From Ryuthela nishihirai (taxonomy: Eukaryota; Arthropoda; Arachnida; Araneae; Heptathelidae), in contig JAWZYU010000020.1 of NCBI GenBank assembly GCA_038380435.1, positions 39,526,307 through 39,590,306 of the forward strand: 64,000 bases of DNA. Reading direction: 5' to 3'. Numbering within the stretch: the first letter of the stretch is position 1; every line of letters begins with the position of its first letter. Positions 20,704-30,708 of the stretch are shown here, one piece after another. Below the pieces are notes generated by a model, which was not told the origin of the DNA, did not search any database, and saw only the letters and a program-made list of their open reading frames with translations. Position numbers and translations under genes: made by a program.

Positions 20704-21890
20704 CCGTCACGAAAGAATTTTCAGTATAATACGAGCAGAGGAAGAAGATTTGTGAGGAAGACGGAAACCTCAGCAAAGATAGACAACTATGCAATACAAA
20801 GAAAATTTCGCTGCCTTTGTTCAGGATTCTAACCCAATTGATTAACATTGCTCAACAACCAATCAACTGACGGCTCGAATTTGGAACGTAACCTATATGT
20901 ATCGAGTTCGAAGATTAACTATAGAAGAAATAGTGTTCAAGTTATTTTTAAAAATACATCGATTAATGATTAAAAAAGAGAATAACACACTAATTAACTT
21001 TTTTCTTCGTTTTTTTTTTCTTTTGTGGTGCATCGCACAGATTTTATACAGTTTTAAGATTTTCAAAAGGACTGGTTCTTAAGTCATTAATATCATAACT
21101 CTCCAAAGAACTGAAAGCTTTCTGATGGATGAAGGCTTTTCTAAACTCCTCAGACTGCGAAGTTATTTACATAAATAAATCAACTTCAGTAAGGTCGATT
21201 TAACAGCTAGTTTAATTTATCGCGACATTTCGTAATATCTTTAACGTTTTCCTTTTTCATCCCTTCTTATTTATTAATAACTCATTTTCTTTTCTAGTCT
21301 GATACATTCGTTCCTTTTCTTTTTTTAATCCTAAATCATGCCCGTCCTTTCTTCGCATGAAACGCTACTTCACGATTTTCAACTTCTTTCCTACAGAGAC
21401 TTAAGTCTTGTAATCGTGACCCCATTTTAATCTCTTTGCTACATTAATTGTCCCTCAATTAATCACTAATTGCCAATTTAATATGCATTCAACCTCACTT
21501 CTAGATTTGTAATAGAAGTTTATTACTCCATAGTTTCTAACATTTTACAAAGTAAAAAATATAATCTCATAAGCTGGGGTTTTTTAAATTGAAGTATTCG
21601 GGTAAAATTTTTACAGCAGAAAAACAGAAATACCTTTGCTGCCTGGCAAGATTAATTAAAGCAAGCTTTATTTCATTACTTTCTTTAATGATTTTAAAAA
21701 AAGCTATATGTTAATGAGTTCAATGAAAAACACTTTCAAATGAAGAAATGAAGGTTTAATTTCCCGTTACGAAAATCTAACCTAACGTTGAAATCGGTAT
21801 ATAAGATTTAATTATCTAAGATTATCAAATTATTATTAGGCATCATTTCAAATGGGATAATTGGCATTAAAGAGTCGGCTGTAATTAAGA
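20704..21890. other. Unassigned AT-rich sequence
   Basis: No gene recognised; T-runs near 21010. Confidence 0.4.
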
Positions 21891-21892
21891 GG

Positions 21893-22610
21893 TTTCTTTA
21901 CCTCTGATCGACACTTTAGGTTGGGTTGTTTTACCTCTGAGCGGCACATTTTTGCACACCATGGGCTAAATGGCCAGGTCACATGAACCCCGAAGGCACA
22001 GAGAAGGTTGGGGGAGGGGACCCACTGGAACAGCTGTTGGGAGACAGATGGCAGCCCCCCGTCAAGGCCATCCAGCGTGATCTTTAAGTGCACAGGGTAT
22101 GGCTCTCCCATACACGGGGCCACGGCTTAACGTCCCATCCGACGGACGGCGGCCTTTCCAAGCCCATCGGTGTCCCCTACTGACCGTGGGCAGGGCGGGG
22201 AAATTTTGCGGAGATAAATCTCAACGCTGACCCAGCTGGTACTCGAACCTGGAAACTGCAGATTACGAGTCTGGCGCGCTACCGACAGAGCCACCCCCGG
22301 CCCGATCGACACTTTAGAGATAATGAGTTAAATAGCCAGGTTGCAAGGACCCTAAGAGCTCAGATAAGGTTGGGCAATGGGAATCACCGGATAGATGTTA
22401 GGAGACAGATGAACTCATCTCGTCGCGGCCATCCAGCGTGTTCTTTAACGTGAACAGGGTATGACTCCTATGCACACGGGGCCACGGCTTCGAGTCCCCT
22501 CCAAGGCACGGCGGCTTTTCCAAGCCCATCGGTACACCCTTCCTGACAGAGGGCACGATGGGAAGTTTGTCGGAGATAAATCTCAACGCTGGCCTAGGTG
22601 AGAGTGCTCA
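21893..22610 (-). mobile_element. Old SINE-A interrupted by a young SINE-A
   Basis: The outer copy begins TTTACCTCTGATCGACACTT, is interrupted at 21920 and resumes at 22318 (AGATAATGAGTTAAATAGCC). It runs to GATAAATCTCAACGCTGGCC near 22600. The outer copy is diverged from the consensus; the inner one is not. Its head end is missing. Confidence 0.88.
21920..22303 (-). mobile_element. Young SINE-A copy nested in an old SINE-A
   Basis: A perfect 14-bp duplication GATCGACACTTTAG flanks it (21906-21919 and 22304-22317). It is full length: tail GTTGGGTTGTTTTACC at left, tRNA-like head at right with GCCACCCCCGGCC. Same orientation as the host copy. Confidence 0.96.
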
Positions 22611-22956
22611 GTTGGTGCTTGGATAGTTCTCATAAATCATTGTTTATTTGACCTATCAATAACCACTCAATCAACCATTGATGTTGTGTGAGAACAATAC
22701 AATGGAGTGAAAATTATTTTCTTTCGTTCCATTCTCGCTCTAAGAGTTGTCAGTGAAACTCCCGAACAAGCATAATTTTTTTTTCCTACCAAAAATTCGA
22801 GTTTCACTTTTTACGCAAACATTTCACCGATATTAGAAATTTATGCATTTTTAAACTTTTTGATGATATTATTCGCTTGTTCCCGTTTTTTCTTACATTA
22901 TAGGACAGAGAAGGATCCTAGACGTTATTCCTGAAGTCTCCAGACATTCTCGTACA
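22611..22956. other. Unassigned sequence
   Basis: No gene recognised. Near 22612-22720 a weak inverted motif is present (GTGCTCAGTTGG ... ). Nothing firm. Confidence 0.3.
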
Positions 22957-23137
22957 GGGGTGGGATTCACTAAGTCGGTAGCACGACAGGCTCGTAATCT
23001 GTAGTTGTCAAGTTATTGTCCTATCTTGCTCAGCATTGCGAATTATCTCCCCTAGCCCAATACCCTGCTCTCGGTCATAAAGGAGACACCGATGGGCTTG
23101 GAAGGGCCACCGTCCGTTGGAGGGAATGTTAAGTGGT
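22957..23137 (+). mobile_element. Old SINE-A head half
   Basis: GGGTGGGATTCACTAAGTCGG (A-box region), GGCTCGTAATCTGTAG, a damaged B box, then GACACCGATGGGCTTGGAAG and CCGTCCGTTGGAGGGAA. It stops near the GGACGTTAAG equivalent. Confidence 0.85.
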
Positions 23138-23417
23138 ATAACTGCCTTAAACATTGGGTTAGGCATAACTGCCTAACTTAATAATGCCTTAACTGGCATA
23201 GTGGTTAGGACATTAGATACTATTCCAACAGGGCAAAGTTTGTGTGTGTGTTAGCTCTATCTGAGGTAGTGGTCAGCAGTGATTACGATCTTAGTGGGGC
23301 ATGTCCTTGTATGAGAAGGCCTGCAAAAGTCAGGAGTAGCTTCTAGGATTCTTCTCTGACCTATGAGTTGAAAATAAAAAGTCGTGGGTCGACGTGCAGA
23401 ATCGACATACCCTGTAC
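23138..23417. other. Unassigned; short repeats
   Basis: CATAACTGCCT(T/A)A and CTTAA-type motifs repeat near 23140-23210. The rest is unrecognised. Confidence 0.3.
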
Positions 23418-23665
23418 AAGTTAAAGAACAAGCTGGATGTCCTTGATGGGAGGCTATCATTTGTCTCCTAACAACTGTCCAGTGTGTCCCCTTCCGCCAA
23501 CTTTTTCTCAGCCCTTGGAGTCCTTGTGACCTGGCCATTTAGTCAGGTCACAACGATCCCAAGGGCTGAGAAAAAGTTGGGGAAAGAGGAGACACTGGAC
23601 AGTTGTTAGGAGACAGATGATAGTCTCCCGTCAAAGACATCCAGCTTGTTCTTTGACTTACATGG
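23418..23665. repeat. Tail-to-tail inverted pair of SINE-A fragments (large hairpin)
   Basis: The left arm (23418-23540, plus orientation) runs from AAGTTAAAGAACAAGCTGGA to GACCTGGCCATTTAG. The right arm (23541-23665, minus orientation) is its inverse, from TCAGGTCAC to CAGCTTGTTCTTTGACTT. Arms of about 120 bp share private differences from the consensus (AAGCTGGATG, CAACTGTCC). They therefore look like an inverted duplication of one fragment rather than two independent insertions. Confidence 0.88.
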
Positions 23666-24515
23666 AGATGCTCTCATATATTGGCATGCGTTGCCAAATC
23701 AGAAGAGAACTTTGCTGATCACTTCGTTATAATTAATATAATACAAAAATTATACCTGCTGGAAATATCAGCACACATTCTACCGTTTTCACCCCCACGC
23801 TACTTCAGTGTAAATCAGCATATTAAAACCTCCTATCTGTCGTGGCGATCAAAATATATTTTTAGTCAGCTAAAGCTCGCGTTGTAGCAACATTGCAGAT
23901 TTATTCTTAACGTTTGTGTGAAAGATGTTTAAACAATTGCTTGAATGAATTTTTGGGAATGAAATTTACGTTGAACTATATGGGATAAGAGAAAATCAGT
24001 TGTAAGTGAGAGAAAATGCAATTATAGAGAAGAATGTGATCTAGAAATCCACAAATTACATATAGACACATACAAAGTGTGAGTAGAATTCTCTCTAGTA
24101 TTCAGAAATTGCCGCATTTTCAGGTAATCGGAATTATGGTGCGCTCTTAGTATTTAAACGTTTTGTTATTTGTACATCTATTGAGATAATCTCATGTATA
24201 GGAATTGGCCCAAATTTAACCGTAAAATACCGTAAAATTTATCATTTGTATACATTTTTGAACCCGTTTAATTTGTAAGTTGATTCTATGTTACATTTTA
24301 ATCAACATTAATTTGTAGTAAAAATGTGAATCTGCCATTTAGATGAGAATGGGCATTATAAATATTAATACCAACTAAATAAATACGTTTGAATTAAATT
24401 AAAACAATCGGCTCACGAATTTTCTTATTACTTACTATAAGATTTCAATTCATATTTGCATATGTGGATTAAACATTCAGAAAAGAAGTTCTCAATCCTA
24501 ACGTGTAAGGGTGGG
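23666..24515. other. Unassigned AT-rich sequence
   Basis: No gene or repeat recognised. Confidence 0.4.
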
Positions 24516-24517
24516 AT

Positions 24518-25277
24518 TAGTTTACCTCTAGTGACCCTTTTTTTTCGGGCGAGGGTGGCTCAGTCGGTAGCGCGCCAGGCTCGTAATCTGTAGTTCCCAG
24601 GTTCGAGTACCAGCTGGGTCAGCGTTGAGATTTATCTCCGCAAAATTCCCGCCCTGCCCACGGTCAGTAGGGGACACCGATGGGCTTGGAAAGGCCGCCG
24701 TCCGTCGGATGGGACATTAAGCCGTGGCCCCGTGTGCGGGAGAGCTATACCCTGTGCACGTTAAAGAACACGCTGGATGGCCTTGACGGGAGGCTACCAT
24801 CTGTCTCCCAACAGCTGTTCCAGTGGGTCCCTTCCCCCAACCTTCTCTGAGCCTTCGGGGTCCTTGTGACCTGGCCATTTAGCCCATGGTGTGCAAAAAA
24901 GTGCCGCTCAGAGGTAAAACAACCCAACCCTTTTTTTCCCCACACAATACGCTAAACTGCCAGGTCACAAGGGCACCATGGTCTCAGAGAAGGTTGGAAG
25001 TAGGGGACTCACTGGATAGTTGTTAGAAGACAGATGATAGTCTCCTGTCAAGGCCATCCAGCATGTTCTTTAAAGTGAACTCTCTACACACGGAGGCACA
25101 GTTTAATGTCCCATCCGACGGACGGCGGCCTTACCAAACCCATCTGTGTCCCCTACTGACTGAGGACAGGGCTGGGAGTTTTTCGGAAATAAATCTAAGC
25201 TCGGGCATAGGGGAGACTTGAACTTGGTAACTGAAGTTTACGAGATTGGCGCGCTACCTACTGAGCACCCCCGTCCC
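24518..25277 (-). mobile_element. Old SINE-A interrupted by a young SINE-A in opposite orientation
   Basis: The outer copy starts AGTTTACCTCTAGTGACCC, is interrupted in its T-run, and resumes at about 24928 (CCACACAATACGCTAAACTG). It continues to a head near 25277 (GCGCTACCTACTGAGCACCC). It is diverged but full length. Confidence 0.9.
24546..24927 (+). mobile_element. Young SINE-A copy nested in an old SINE-A
   Basis: CGAGGGTGGCTCAGTCGGTAG head, B box GGTTCGAGTACC, tail AACAACCCAACCC. Both sides carry CCCTTTTTTT, the target duplication, provided by the T-run of the older SINE (its CACTTTTTTGCACAC region). Orientation is opposite to the host copy. Confidence 0.93.
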
Positions 25278-25893
25278 TGCCGGCAGAATGGGACGTTAAA
25301 CGGTGGTTCTGTGTGTCGATGATCCATCCAACGTACACATTGGAGGGCGGGGGTAGCTCAGTCGGTAGCGCGCCAGGCTCGAAATCTGCAGTTCCCAGGT
25401 TCGGGTCCCAGCTGGGTCAGTGTTGAGATTTATCTCCGCAAAATTCTCCGCCATGCCCAAGGTCAGTAGGGGACACCGATGGGCTTGAAAAGGCCGCCGT
25501 CCGTCGGATGGGACGTTAAGCCGTGGCCCCGTGTGCGGGAGAGCCATACCCTGTGCACGTTAAAGAACACGCTGGATGGCCTTGACGGGAGGCTACCATC
25601 TGTCTCCCAACAGCTGTTCCAGTGGGTCCCCTCCCCCAACCTTCTCTGAACCTTCGGTGTCCTTATGACCTGGCCATTTAGCCCACGGTGTGCAAAAAGG
25701 TGCCGCTCAGAGGTAAAACAACCCAACCCAACGTACACGTTAGATGGACTTGATTGGAGGCTTCCATCTAACTCCTCTAACAGTTATTCAGTGGATACCA
25801 TTCCTCTTCTTTGACCCCTTGGGGTGTTTGTGACCAAGTCTTTTAGCCCACTGCGTACAAAAGGTACATCTCAGATGTAAAACGACCGAACGA
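25278..25893 (+). mobile_element. Old SINE-A 3' half interrupted by a young SINE-A
   Basis: The outer copy is 5'-truncated: it starts near GCAGAATGGGACGTTAAACG and continues to CCATCCAACGTACACATT. It resumes after the insertion with AGATGGACTTGATTGGAGG and ends GATGTAAAACGACCGAACG. It abuts the head of the neighbouring old SINE-A at 25277. Confidence 0.85.
25342..25727 (+). mobile_element. Young SINE-A copy nested in an old SINE-A
   Basis: Target duplication CCAACGTACACATT (25328-25341) versus CCAACGTACACGTT (25728-25741), 13 of 14 identical. Full length, head GGGGGTAGCTCAGTCGGTAG, tail AAAACAACCCAACC. Same orientation as the host. Confidence 0.95.
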
Positions 25894-26460
25894 AAATTCT
25901 GATTGAGCAAACCCCACACGCAAACGAAGAAGCTGCAACGCTACTGTTGGTAGCAGAAGAAAAAAATATTAAAGAAACCTGCAGTGTGCATCGAGAATTT
26001 GGCGACGAGGGTTTTGAAAGAAGAATAAAAAAGAGGAATATAGAAAGGGGAAAAAATAACGATAAAAATAAAAAAGAGCTCCCGCCTTTCTCTTGAGGAG
26101 TTCGAAAAAGGGTTGCAAGGGTGAACACGTGGCAGAACGAAAAAGACACGCAAATGGGAAATGAGAGTAAAACGCTATAAAGGAAAATGTAAAAGAAGAA
26201 GACGATTGGACGTAAAAAAAATAAGTAAGTTCAATATGTTTCAGATGGGGAAAGAAATTGAACAGACCGGAGAGGGAGAAAAAGACATTTCGAAGCGGGA
26301 AAGAAATAAAACTGAAAAAAAAAGGAATCTAAAGAAAAAAAGAAAATGGAATGATGAGAAGAAAGTTGCGAGCTAGGTTAGGAGAGCCCCACAGAAAGAC
26401 ATCAGTGGGGGTTGAGTTGGGGTGGAGGAAGAGGGGAGGGAGGGAAGAAAGAGGAGGAGA
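25894..26460. other. Purine-rich, A-rich strand-asymmetric stretch
   Basis: From about 25930 to 26460 the plus strand is dominated by A and G (GAAGAAAAAAATATTAAAG, GGGAAAAAATAACG, GGAGGAAGAGGGGAGGGAGG). This gives Lys-rich frames on plus and Phe/Ser-rich frames on minus, which I take as composition artefacts. It leads directly into the CpG-rich block. Confidence 0.5.
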
Positions 26461-26760
26461 AGGAGGAGGCGCGTGCGCTGTCGATCCCTCTTCCAGCACG
26501 TTGCTGACAGTCGCTTCGAAGGAGGAGAATGATGGCGGACAGATGTTGTTAGAGAGAGCCATTCCGGCCTTCGGGACTGTCGCGGTGCACGCCGGGAAAC
26601 TACCGGGGACACGCGCCGCGTGACGTCGATGGCACGTTTCCTGCGATGTAACGGCGTCCTTATTGGCGGCTAAACTCTTCCAGAAGAAGAGCGCAACGCC
26701 GCTGCGAAAGGGCATCGTTTCTCGGTCCACTTGTGGCGCCCTGTGCTTGGCACCTCCAGC
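26461..26760. promoter_or_regulatory. CpG-rich block, candidate promoter
   Basis: My hand count gives about 30 CpG in 300 bp, against very few per 300 bp in most of the window. Promoter-like words include GTGACGTCGATGG (CRE-like, near 26620), CTTATTGGCGGC (inverted CCAAT, near 26660) and AATGATGGCGGAC (near 26528, YY1-like). No SINE or transposon covers it. Open frames of 77-133 residues lie on both strands, but none has a known motif. I infer a possible first exon or promoter of an unidentified gene; direction is unknown. Confidence 0.4.
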
Positions 26761-27080
26761 TGTTAACTCGGCGGGAAGCAGAAAGACCTGCAGTTCATAT
26801 GGCAGTCACATCATCGTGATGCCTCACGCCGAGAGAGAGCGGTGGACATATTCTGCTTGGGGCAAAAGGCTAAGCTCATCTTCGAGCAAAATGTGATTCA
26901 TATAGTGAGGGAACATTCTCGTAAACAGTTTATGAGAGATTATCGTAAAATGCGTTGATCGACCGTCCCCTTTAAACCTGGAATTTGTAATGACTTGCTT
27001 TTTAGTTTCTCTTTACATTTTTGTGAAAATGTTCAGAGAGAGAGGAGGTGTAGCTTTTGCGTCGTGGGTTTTCTTAAATG
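26761..27080. other. Unassigned sequence next to CpG-rich block
   Basis: No gene recognised. An exon could be hidden here if the CpG block is a promoter, but I see no clear splice-bounded frame. Confidence 0.3.
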
Positions 27081-27130
27081 GAGAGAAGTCCTTTGTTGTG
27101 CAATTGCAAATAGGGAGAGGTTCGTTGTTA

Positions 27131-27332
27131 AATAAAAATAAAATAAATACCCCCCTCAAGCAGCTGCTTGCCACAGAGGTCTGACAGGAGCCTGTCAGTT
27201 TATATGCCATAGTAGAAGGTCTGAGAGGATGGCAGGACCTCAGCAGAAAAACGATACATACATCCATGCATTATCCGGGGCTTGAACCCAGGTCCCTTAG
27301 ATCAGTAGCCAAGCGTGCTAACCACTCGGCCA
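27131..27332 (-). mobile_element. SINE-B copy, full length
   Basis: Target duplication TTCGTTGTTA on both sides (27121-27130, 27333-27342). Read on the minus strand it starts GGCCGAGTGGTTAGC, has B box GGTTCAAGCCCC and ends GCTTGAGGGGGGTATTTATT plus A/T-rich tail. Inserted in the 36-bp minisatellite. Confidence 0.93.
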
Positions 27333-27476
27333 TTCGTTGTTACGTAATTGAAAATAGTAAGAGGTTCGCTGTTACGCAATTGCAAAATTTGAGAGAAGTC
27401 TGTTATTTAATTACAAATAAGAAGTCATCGTTACACAATTATATATATATATAAAGAGAGAGGTCCTTTGTTACGC

Positions 27477-27866
27477 GAGGGGCGGGGGGTGGCTCAGTCG
27501 GTAGCGCGCCAGGCTCGTAATCTGTAGTTCCCAGGTTCGAGTCCCAGCTGGGTCAGCGTTGAGATTTATCTCCGCAAAATTCCCCGCCCTGCCCACGGTC
27601 AATAGGGGACACCGATGGGCTTGAAAAGGCCGCCGTCCGTCGGATGGAACGTTAAGCCGTGGCCCCGTGTGTGGGAGAGCCATATCCTGTGCACGTTAAA
27701 GAACACGCTGGATGGCCTTGACGGGAAGCTACCATCTGTCTCCCAACAGCTGTTCCAGTGGTCCACTCCCCCAACCTTCTCTGAGCCTTCGGGGTCCATG
27801 TGCCCTGGCCGTTTAGCCCATGGTGTGCAAAAAAGTGCCGCTCAGAGGTAAAACAACCCAACTCAA
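27477..27866 (+). mobile_element. Young SINE-A copy in minisatellite
   Basis: Perfect 12-bp duplication CCTTTGTTACGC (27465-27476 and 27867-27878), which is part of the minisatellite unit. Full length, head GGGGTGGCTCAGTCGGTAG, B box GGTTCGAGTCCC, tail AACAACCCAACTCAA. Confidence 0.95.
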
Positions 27867-28086
27867 CCTTTGTTACGCAATTGCAAATAGAGAGAGGTTA
27901 GATAATAGTAAAGTTACTGTCACGTATTTTTATATAAATAAATCATTTCAACAATATTTAAAAATTCATGGAAGCTAAAACATTTAAGAGAAATATTGTT
28001 TGTTGTAAGAAAATACGTGAAAAGATAAGAAGCAAATGATAACGGCCGAAATAAACCGCTAAGAATGAGTGTTAGAAGTTTGTATG

Positions 28087-28904
28087 TGTCATGCCCCTCT
28101 AATTTATTTATTGTATTTTTGTTGTTGTAAATATTTGTGGTTAGCGCGCTTGGCTATTGCTCTAATGGACCTGGGATCGAGCCAGGGTAAGGCATGGCTG
28201 TTTGTGTCGTTTTTCTGCTGAGGTTCTGCCATCCTCACAGACCTTCTACTATGGCATATAAATTGGCAGGCTCCTGTCAGACCTCTGTGGCAAGCAGCTG
28301 CTTGAGGGGGTATTTATTTTTTTATTCAATATTTGTATGTATTAATTGTGTTTTTGGAAGTGCTATTGTGGTGATGTGACTCATAGATGTTGTTTTCGGG
28401 TCTGAGCTGGCTGCCTGCATGAGCTGACGGGTCCCGAAACCCATTTTTTGGCCCTTTACGACTAGCCTGAGGCGCGAGTGTGAGCACTAGAGACAAGCCG
28501 GGCAAAAAGGAAACGGCAATCTTGAGCGTCGCTGTCAAACGGGAAGGACGTTTGAACCACAAGTCAAGGGACGCCGCTCTTACTCAAAGAAAACCCTGTA
28601 AGGAGGGGGTTCGATTCTATGTGAGAATCAATTCTTGGTGAATCAAATACAGTTCTGTGGAACTGAAGTGTATTCTGTGTGAACCACATTGTAGGCATAT
28701 GTTAAATATCGTTTCGCCGAGTTTGAGGTCGGTAAACGAGAATCTGCAAAGTGCGGTTCTCAACCTTTGCATAATTGTTTGCAGCAGCAAAGGGCTACGG
28801 AGTCGAGAGCATCCCCATCACGTGATTGTACATAAGTGTGAATAAACTGTGTCGTCTCTATACAACTCTCGTGCGTTAATTGTTGGACATATTTCTGTAC
28901 ATCA
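28087..28904 (+). mobile_element. LTR of an LTR retrotransposon, with SINE-B inside
   Basis: Starts TGTCATGCCCC and ends ACATCA (TG...CA rule). A polyadenylation signal AATAAA lies at 28841, 64 bp before the end. The 182-bp SINE-B inserted near its left end brings the length to 818 bp; without it the LTR is about 636 bp. Sequences GGGACGCCGCTCTTACTC and TTTCGCCGAGTTTGAGGTC are shared with the LTR at 37011-37978. It is followed directly by a primer-binding-like CTTGGCGCAGC, so this is a 5' LTR. Confidence 0.82.
28135..28316 (+). mobile_element. SINE-B copy, 5'-truncated, nested in LTR
   Basis: Starts at GGTTAGCGCGCTTGGC, lacking the first bases of the head. It has a B-box-like GGGATCGAGCC and the usual CTTGAGGGGGTATTTATT 3' end. 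AATATTTGT flanks both sides and is the likely target duplication. Confidence 0.9.
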
Positions 28905-29040
28905 CTTGGCGCAGCAAATCTGAGGCATACGTTGGTACGGGAATCTGTTATTTCACCGAAATAAGGGTGAAGGTAATCAAGGGACTAATTCATCGTCCTC
29001 GGGCGCTACGATATTTGGCGCAGGTCATGAGAGTATGGTA
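28905..29040 (+). mobile_element. Retrotransposon leader (5' internal region) remnant
   Basis: After the LTR comes CTTGGCGCAGC, then CTGTTATTTCACCGAAATAAGG and CATCGTCCTCGGGCGC. The same order (CTGTAATTTCACCGAAGTGAGG, CATCGTCCTCCGGCGG) follows the minus-strand LTR at 37 kb. Both elements thus kept a short leader. No gag or pol frame follows. A second GGCGCAGGTCATGAG lies at the right end. Confidence 0.7.
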
Positions 29041-29753
29041 AGGTTTTTCAGTTTGGTCAATTTAGAAAAAAAAAAGTTTCAAAAAAAGGTTAAAGCATGG
29101 TTTAAAAATGCTTTCTAAAAATTAAATATAAAACGCAAAAAATGAAACGCTTTTTGCGCTGTGTCTTCAGTTAAATGTTCCATAATCACTCTCTTTAAAT
29201 GTCAAACGAATACCGTAAAAAAAATCGAGTTTTAAAGAGATGTGAGTGAGGTATAAAATTTTTCTAGAGTAATTTTTAAAAAAAAAATAAATAAAAATAA
29301 TATATTTAAATTTATGGAACTTAATTATGACTTCCCATTCATATTTAACTTTGTGATATTCAAATACTTTTGGCAATATAGTTTATGTGATTGGTTTAAA
29401 TCTAAATAAATAAATTGAACGTGGATAAAAAAAAAATTGTGATTAACTCATTTTACTTGATTGCAAAGATTTGATTCGTAAAAAACAAATTGAAAGCGTA
29501 AACGTAAATAACTAAACACGAATGAAAAACAAATAGAGAAACGGAAAGTAATCACGGAAGATAAATTTTAAATAAAAAGGACAGACGAAGACAGAGGCTA
29601 TATTTAAGTAAATGAAAACGGCAACAAATGCTTAAACTAATATTCAGAACAGTAATAGCAGAACAGGTGAAAAAAAAAACAGATAAACCAGTATGCTTGC
29701 CATACTGAAGAAGAATGATGAGCAGAAGATAATCACATTGAAGAAGAGCAATT
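29041..29753. other. Unassigned AT-rich sequence
   Basis: Very A/T-rich with poly-A runs; no gene recognised. If an internal retrotransposon region once lay here, nothing recognisable is left. Confidence 0.4.
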
Positions 29754-29766
29754 TCCTTTCCTCTAG

Positions 29767-30149
29767 GGGCGGGAGTGGCTCAGTCGGTAGCGCGCCAGGC
29801 TCGTAATCTGTAGTTCCCAGGTTCGAGTCCCAACTGGGTCAGCGTTGAGATTTATCTCCGCAAAATTTCCCCGCCCTGCCCACGGTCAGTAGGGGACACC
29901 GATGGGCTTGAAAAGGCCGCCGTCCGTCGGATGGGACGCTAAGCCGTGGCCCCGTGTGCGGGAGAGCCATACCCTGTGCACGTTAAAGAACACGCTGGAT
30001 GGCCTTGACGGGAGGCTACCATCTGTCTCCCAACAGCTATTCCAGTGGGTCCCCTCCCCCAACCTTCTCTGAGCCTTCGGGGTCCATGTGACCTGGCCAT
30101 TTAGCCCATGGTGTGCAAAAAAGTGCTGCTCAGAGGTAAAACCATCCAA
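29767..30149 (+). mobile_element. Young SINE-A copy, full length
   Basis: Perfect 13-bp duplication TCCTTTCCTCTAG (29754-29766 and 30150-30162). Head GGGAGTGGCTCAGTCGGTAG, B box GGTTCGAGTCCC, close to consensus throughout. The tail is short and altered (AAAACCATCCAA). Confidence 0.96.
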
Positions 30150-30249
30150 TCCTTTCCTCTAGCTTCACTGCCATTTAGCCTGATGTGCAATGAAAGCACT
30201 TATACAGGAGATTTGCATTTCCATTATAATAGTAGGTATTGGTGAGCCA

Positions 30250-30448
30250 TCCCATGGCCGTGTAGTTAGCTCGCTTGGATACTGATCTAAGTGACCTGGG
30301 TTCGAGCCCCGGGTAAGGCATGGATGTATGTGTCGTTTTTCTGCTGAGGTTCTGCCATCCTCTCAGACCTACTACTCTGACATATAAACTGACAGGCTCC
30401 TGTCAGACCTCTGTGGCACGCAGCTACTTGAGGGGGTATTTATTTATA
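30250..30448 (+). mobile_element. SINE-B copy, full length
   Basis: CCCATGGCCGTGTAGTTAGC head, B box GGTTCGAGCCCC, then GTCGTTTTTCTGCTGAGG, CTGACAGGCTCCTGTCAG and GGGGGTATTTATTTAT. It is immediately followed by a second SINE-B in the same orientation. Confidence 0.92.
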
Positions 30449-30470
30449 TTGAAGTACACTTCGGATTTAA

Positions 30471-30692
30471 CGCCGTAGTCCCATGGCCGAGTGGTTAGCA
30501 CGCTTGGCTACTGATCTAAGGGACCTGGGTTCGAGTCCCGGGTAAGGCATGGATGTTCGTGTTGTTTTTCTGCTGAGGTCCTGCCATCCTCTCAGACCTT
30601 CTACTGTTTCATATAAACTGACAGGCTCCTGTCAGTCAGACCTCTGTGGCAAGCAGCTGCTTGAGGGGGTATTTATTATTTTTATTTTATTT
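30471..30692 (+). mobile_element. SINE-B copy, full length, 16-bp target duplication
   Basis: Perfect duplication TACACTTCGGATTTAA (30455-30470, 30693-30708). Head CCCATGGCCGAGTGGTTAGC, B box GGTTCGAGTCCC. It carries a 4-bp duplication GTCA in CTGTCAGTCAGACC. The long tail TATTTATTATTTTTATTTTA is preserved, so this is a recent insertion. Confidence 0.96.
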
Positions 30693-30708
30693 TACACTTC
30701 GGATTTAA

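Larger units (their letters stand above)
27085..27905 (+). repeat. Degenerate ~36-bp minisatellite split by SINE-B and SINE-A
   Basis: The theme GTTACGCAATTGCAAATA followed by GAGAGAGGTCCTTT recurs on both sides of the insertions: 27085-27130, 27333-27476 and 27867-27905. Variants include GTTGTGCAATTGCAAATAGG, GTTACGTAATTGAAAATAG and GTTACACAATTATATATA. Both SINEs inserted within repeat units, so their duplications are themselves pieces of the unit. Confidence 0.8.

Noticed and set aside
24745..24945. Recurrent 60-100 residue open frames with FTSERHFFAHHGLNGQ
   Set aside because: They coincide exactly with SINE-A copies in either orientation and end at SINE boundaries. They are an artefact of a GC-rich SINE, although such frames are easily mis-annotated as hypothetical proteins.
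26161..26376. Lys-rich open frame as a protein
   Set aside because: It follows directly from an A/G-rich strand; low complexity and no motif.
26329..26730. 133-residue minus-strand frame over the CpG-rich block
   Set aside because: GC-rich sequence lacks stops by chance; plus-strand frames are open over the same bases. No known domain.
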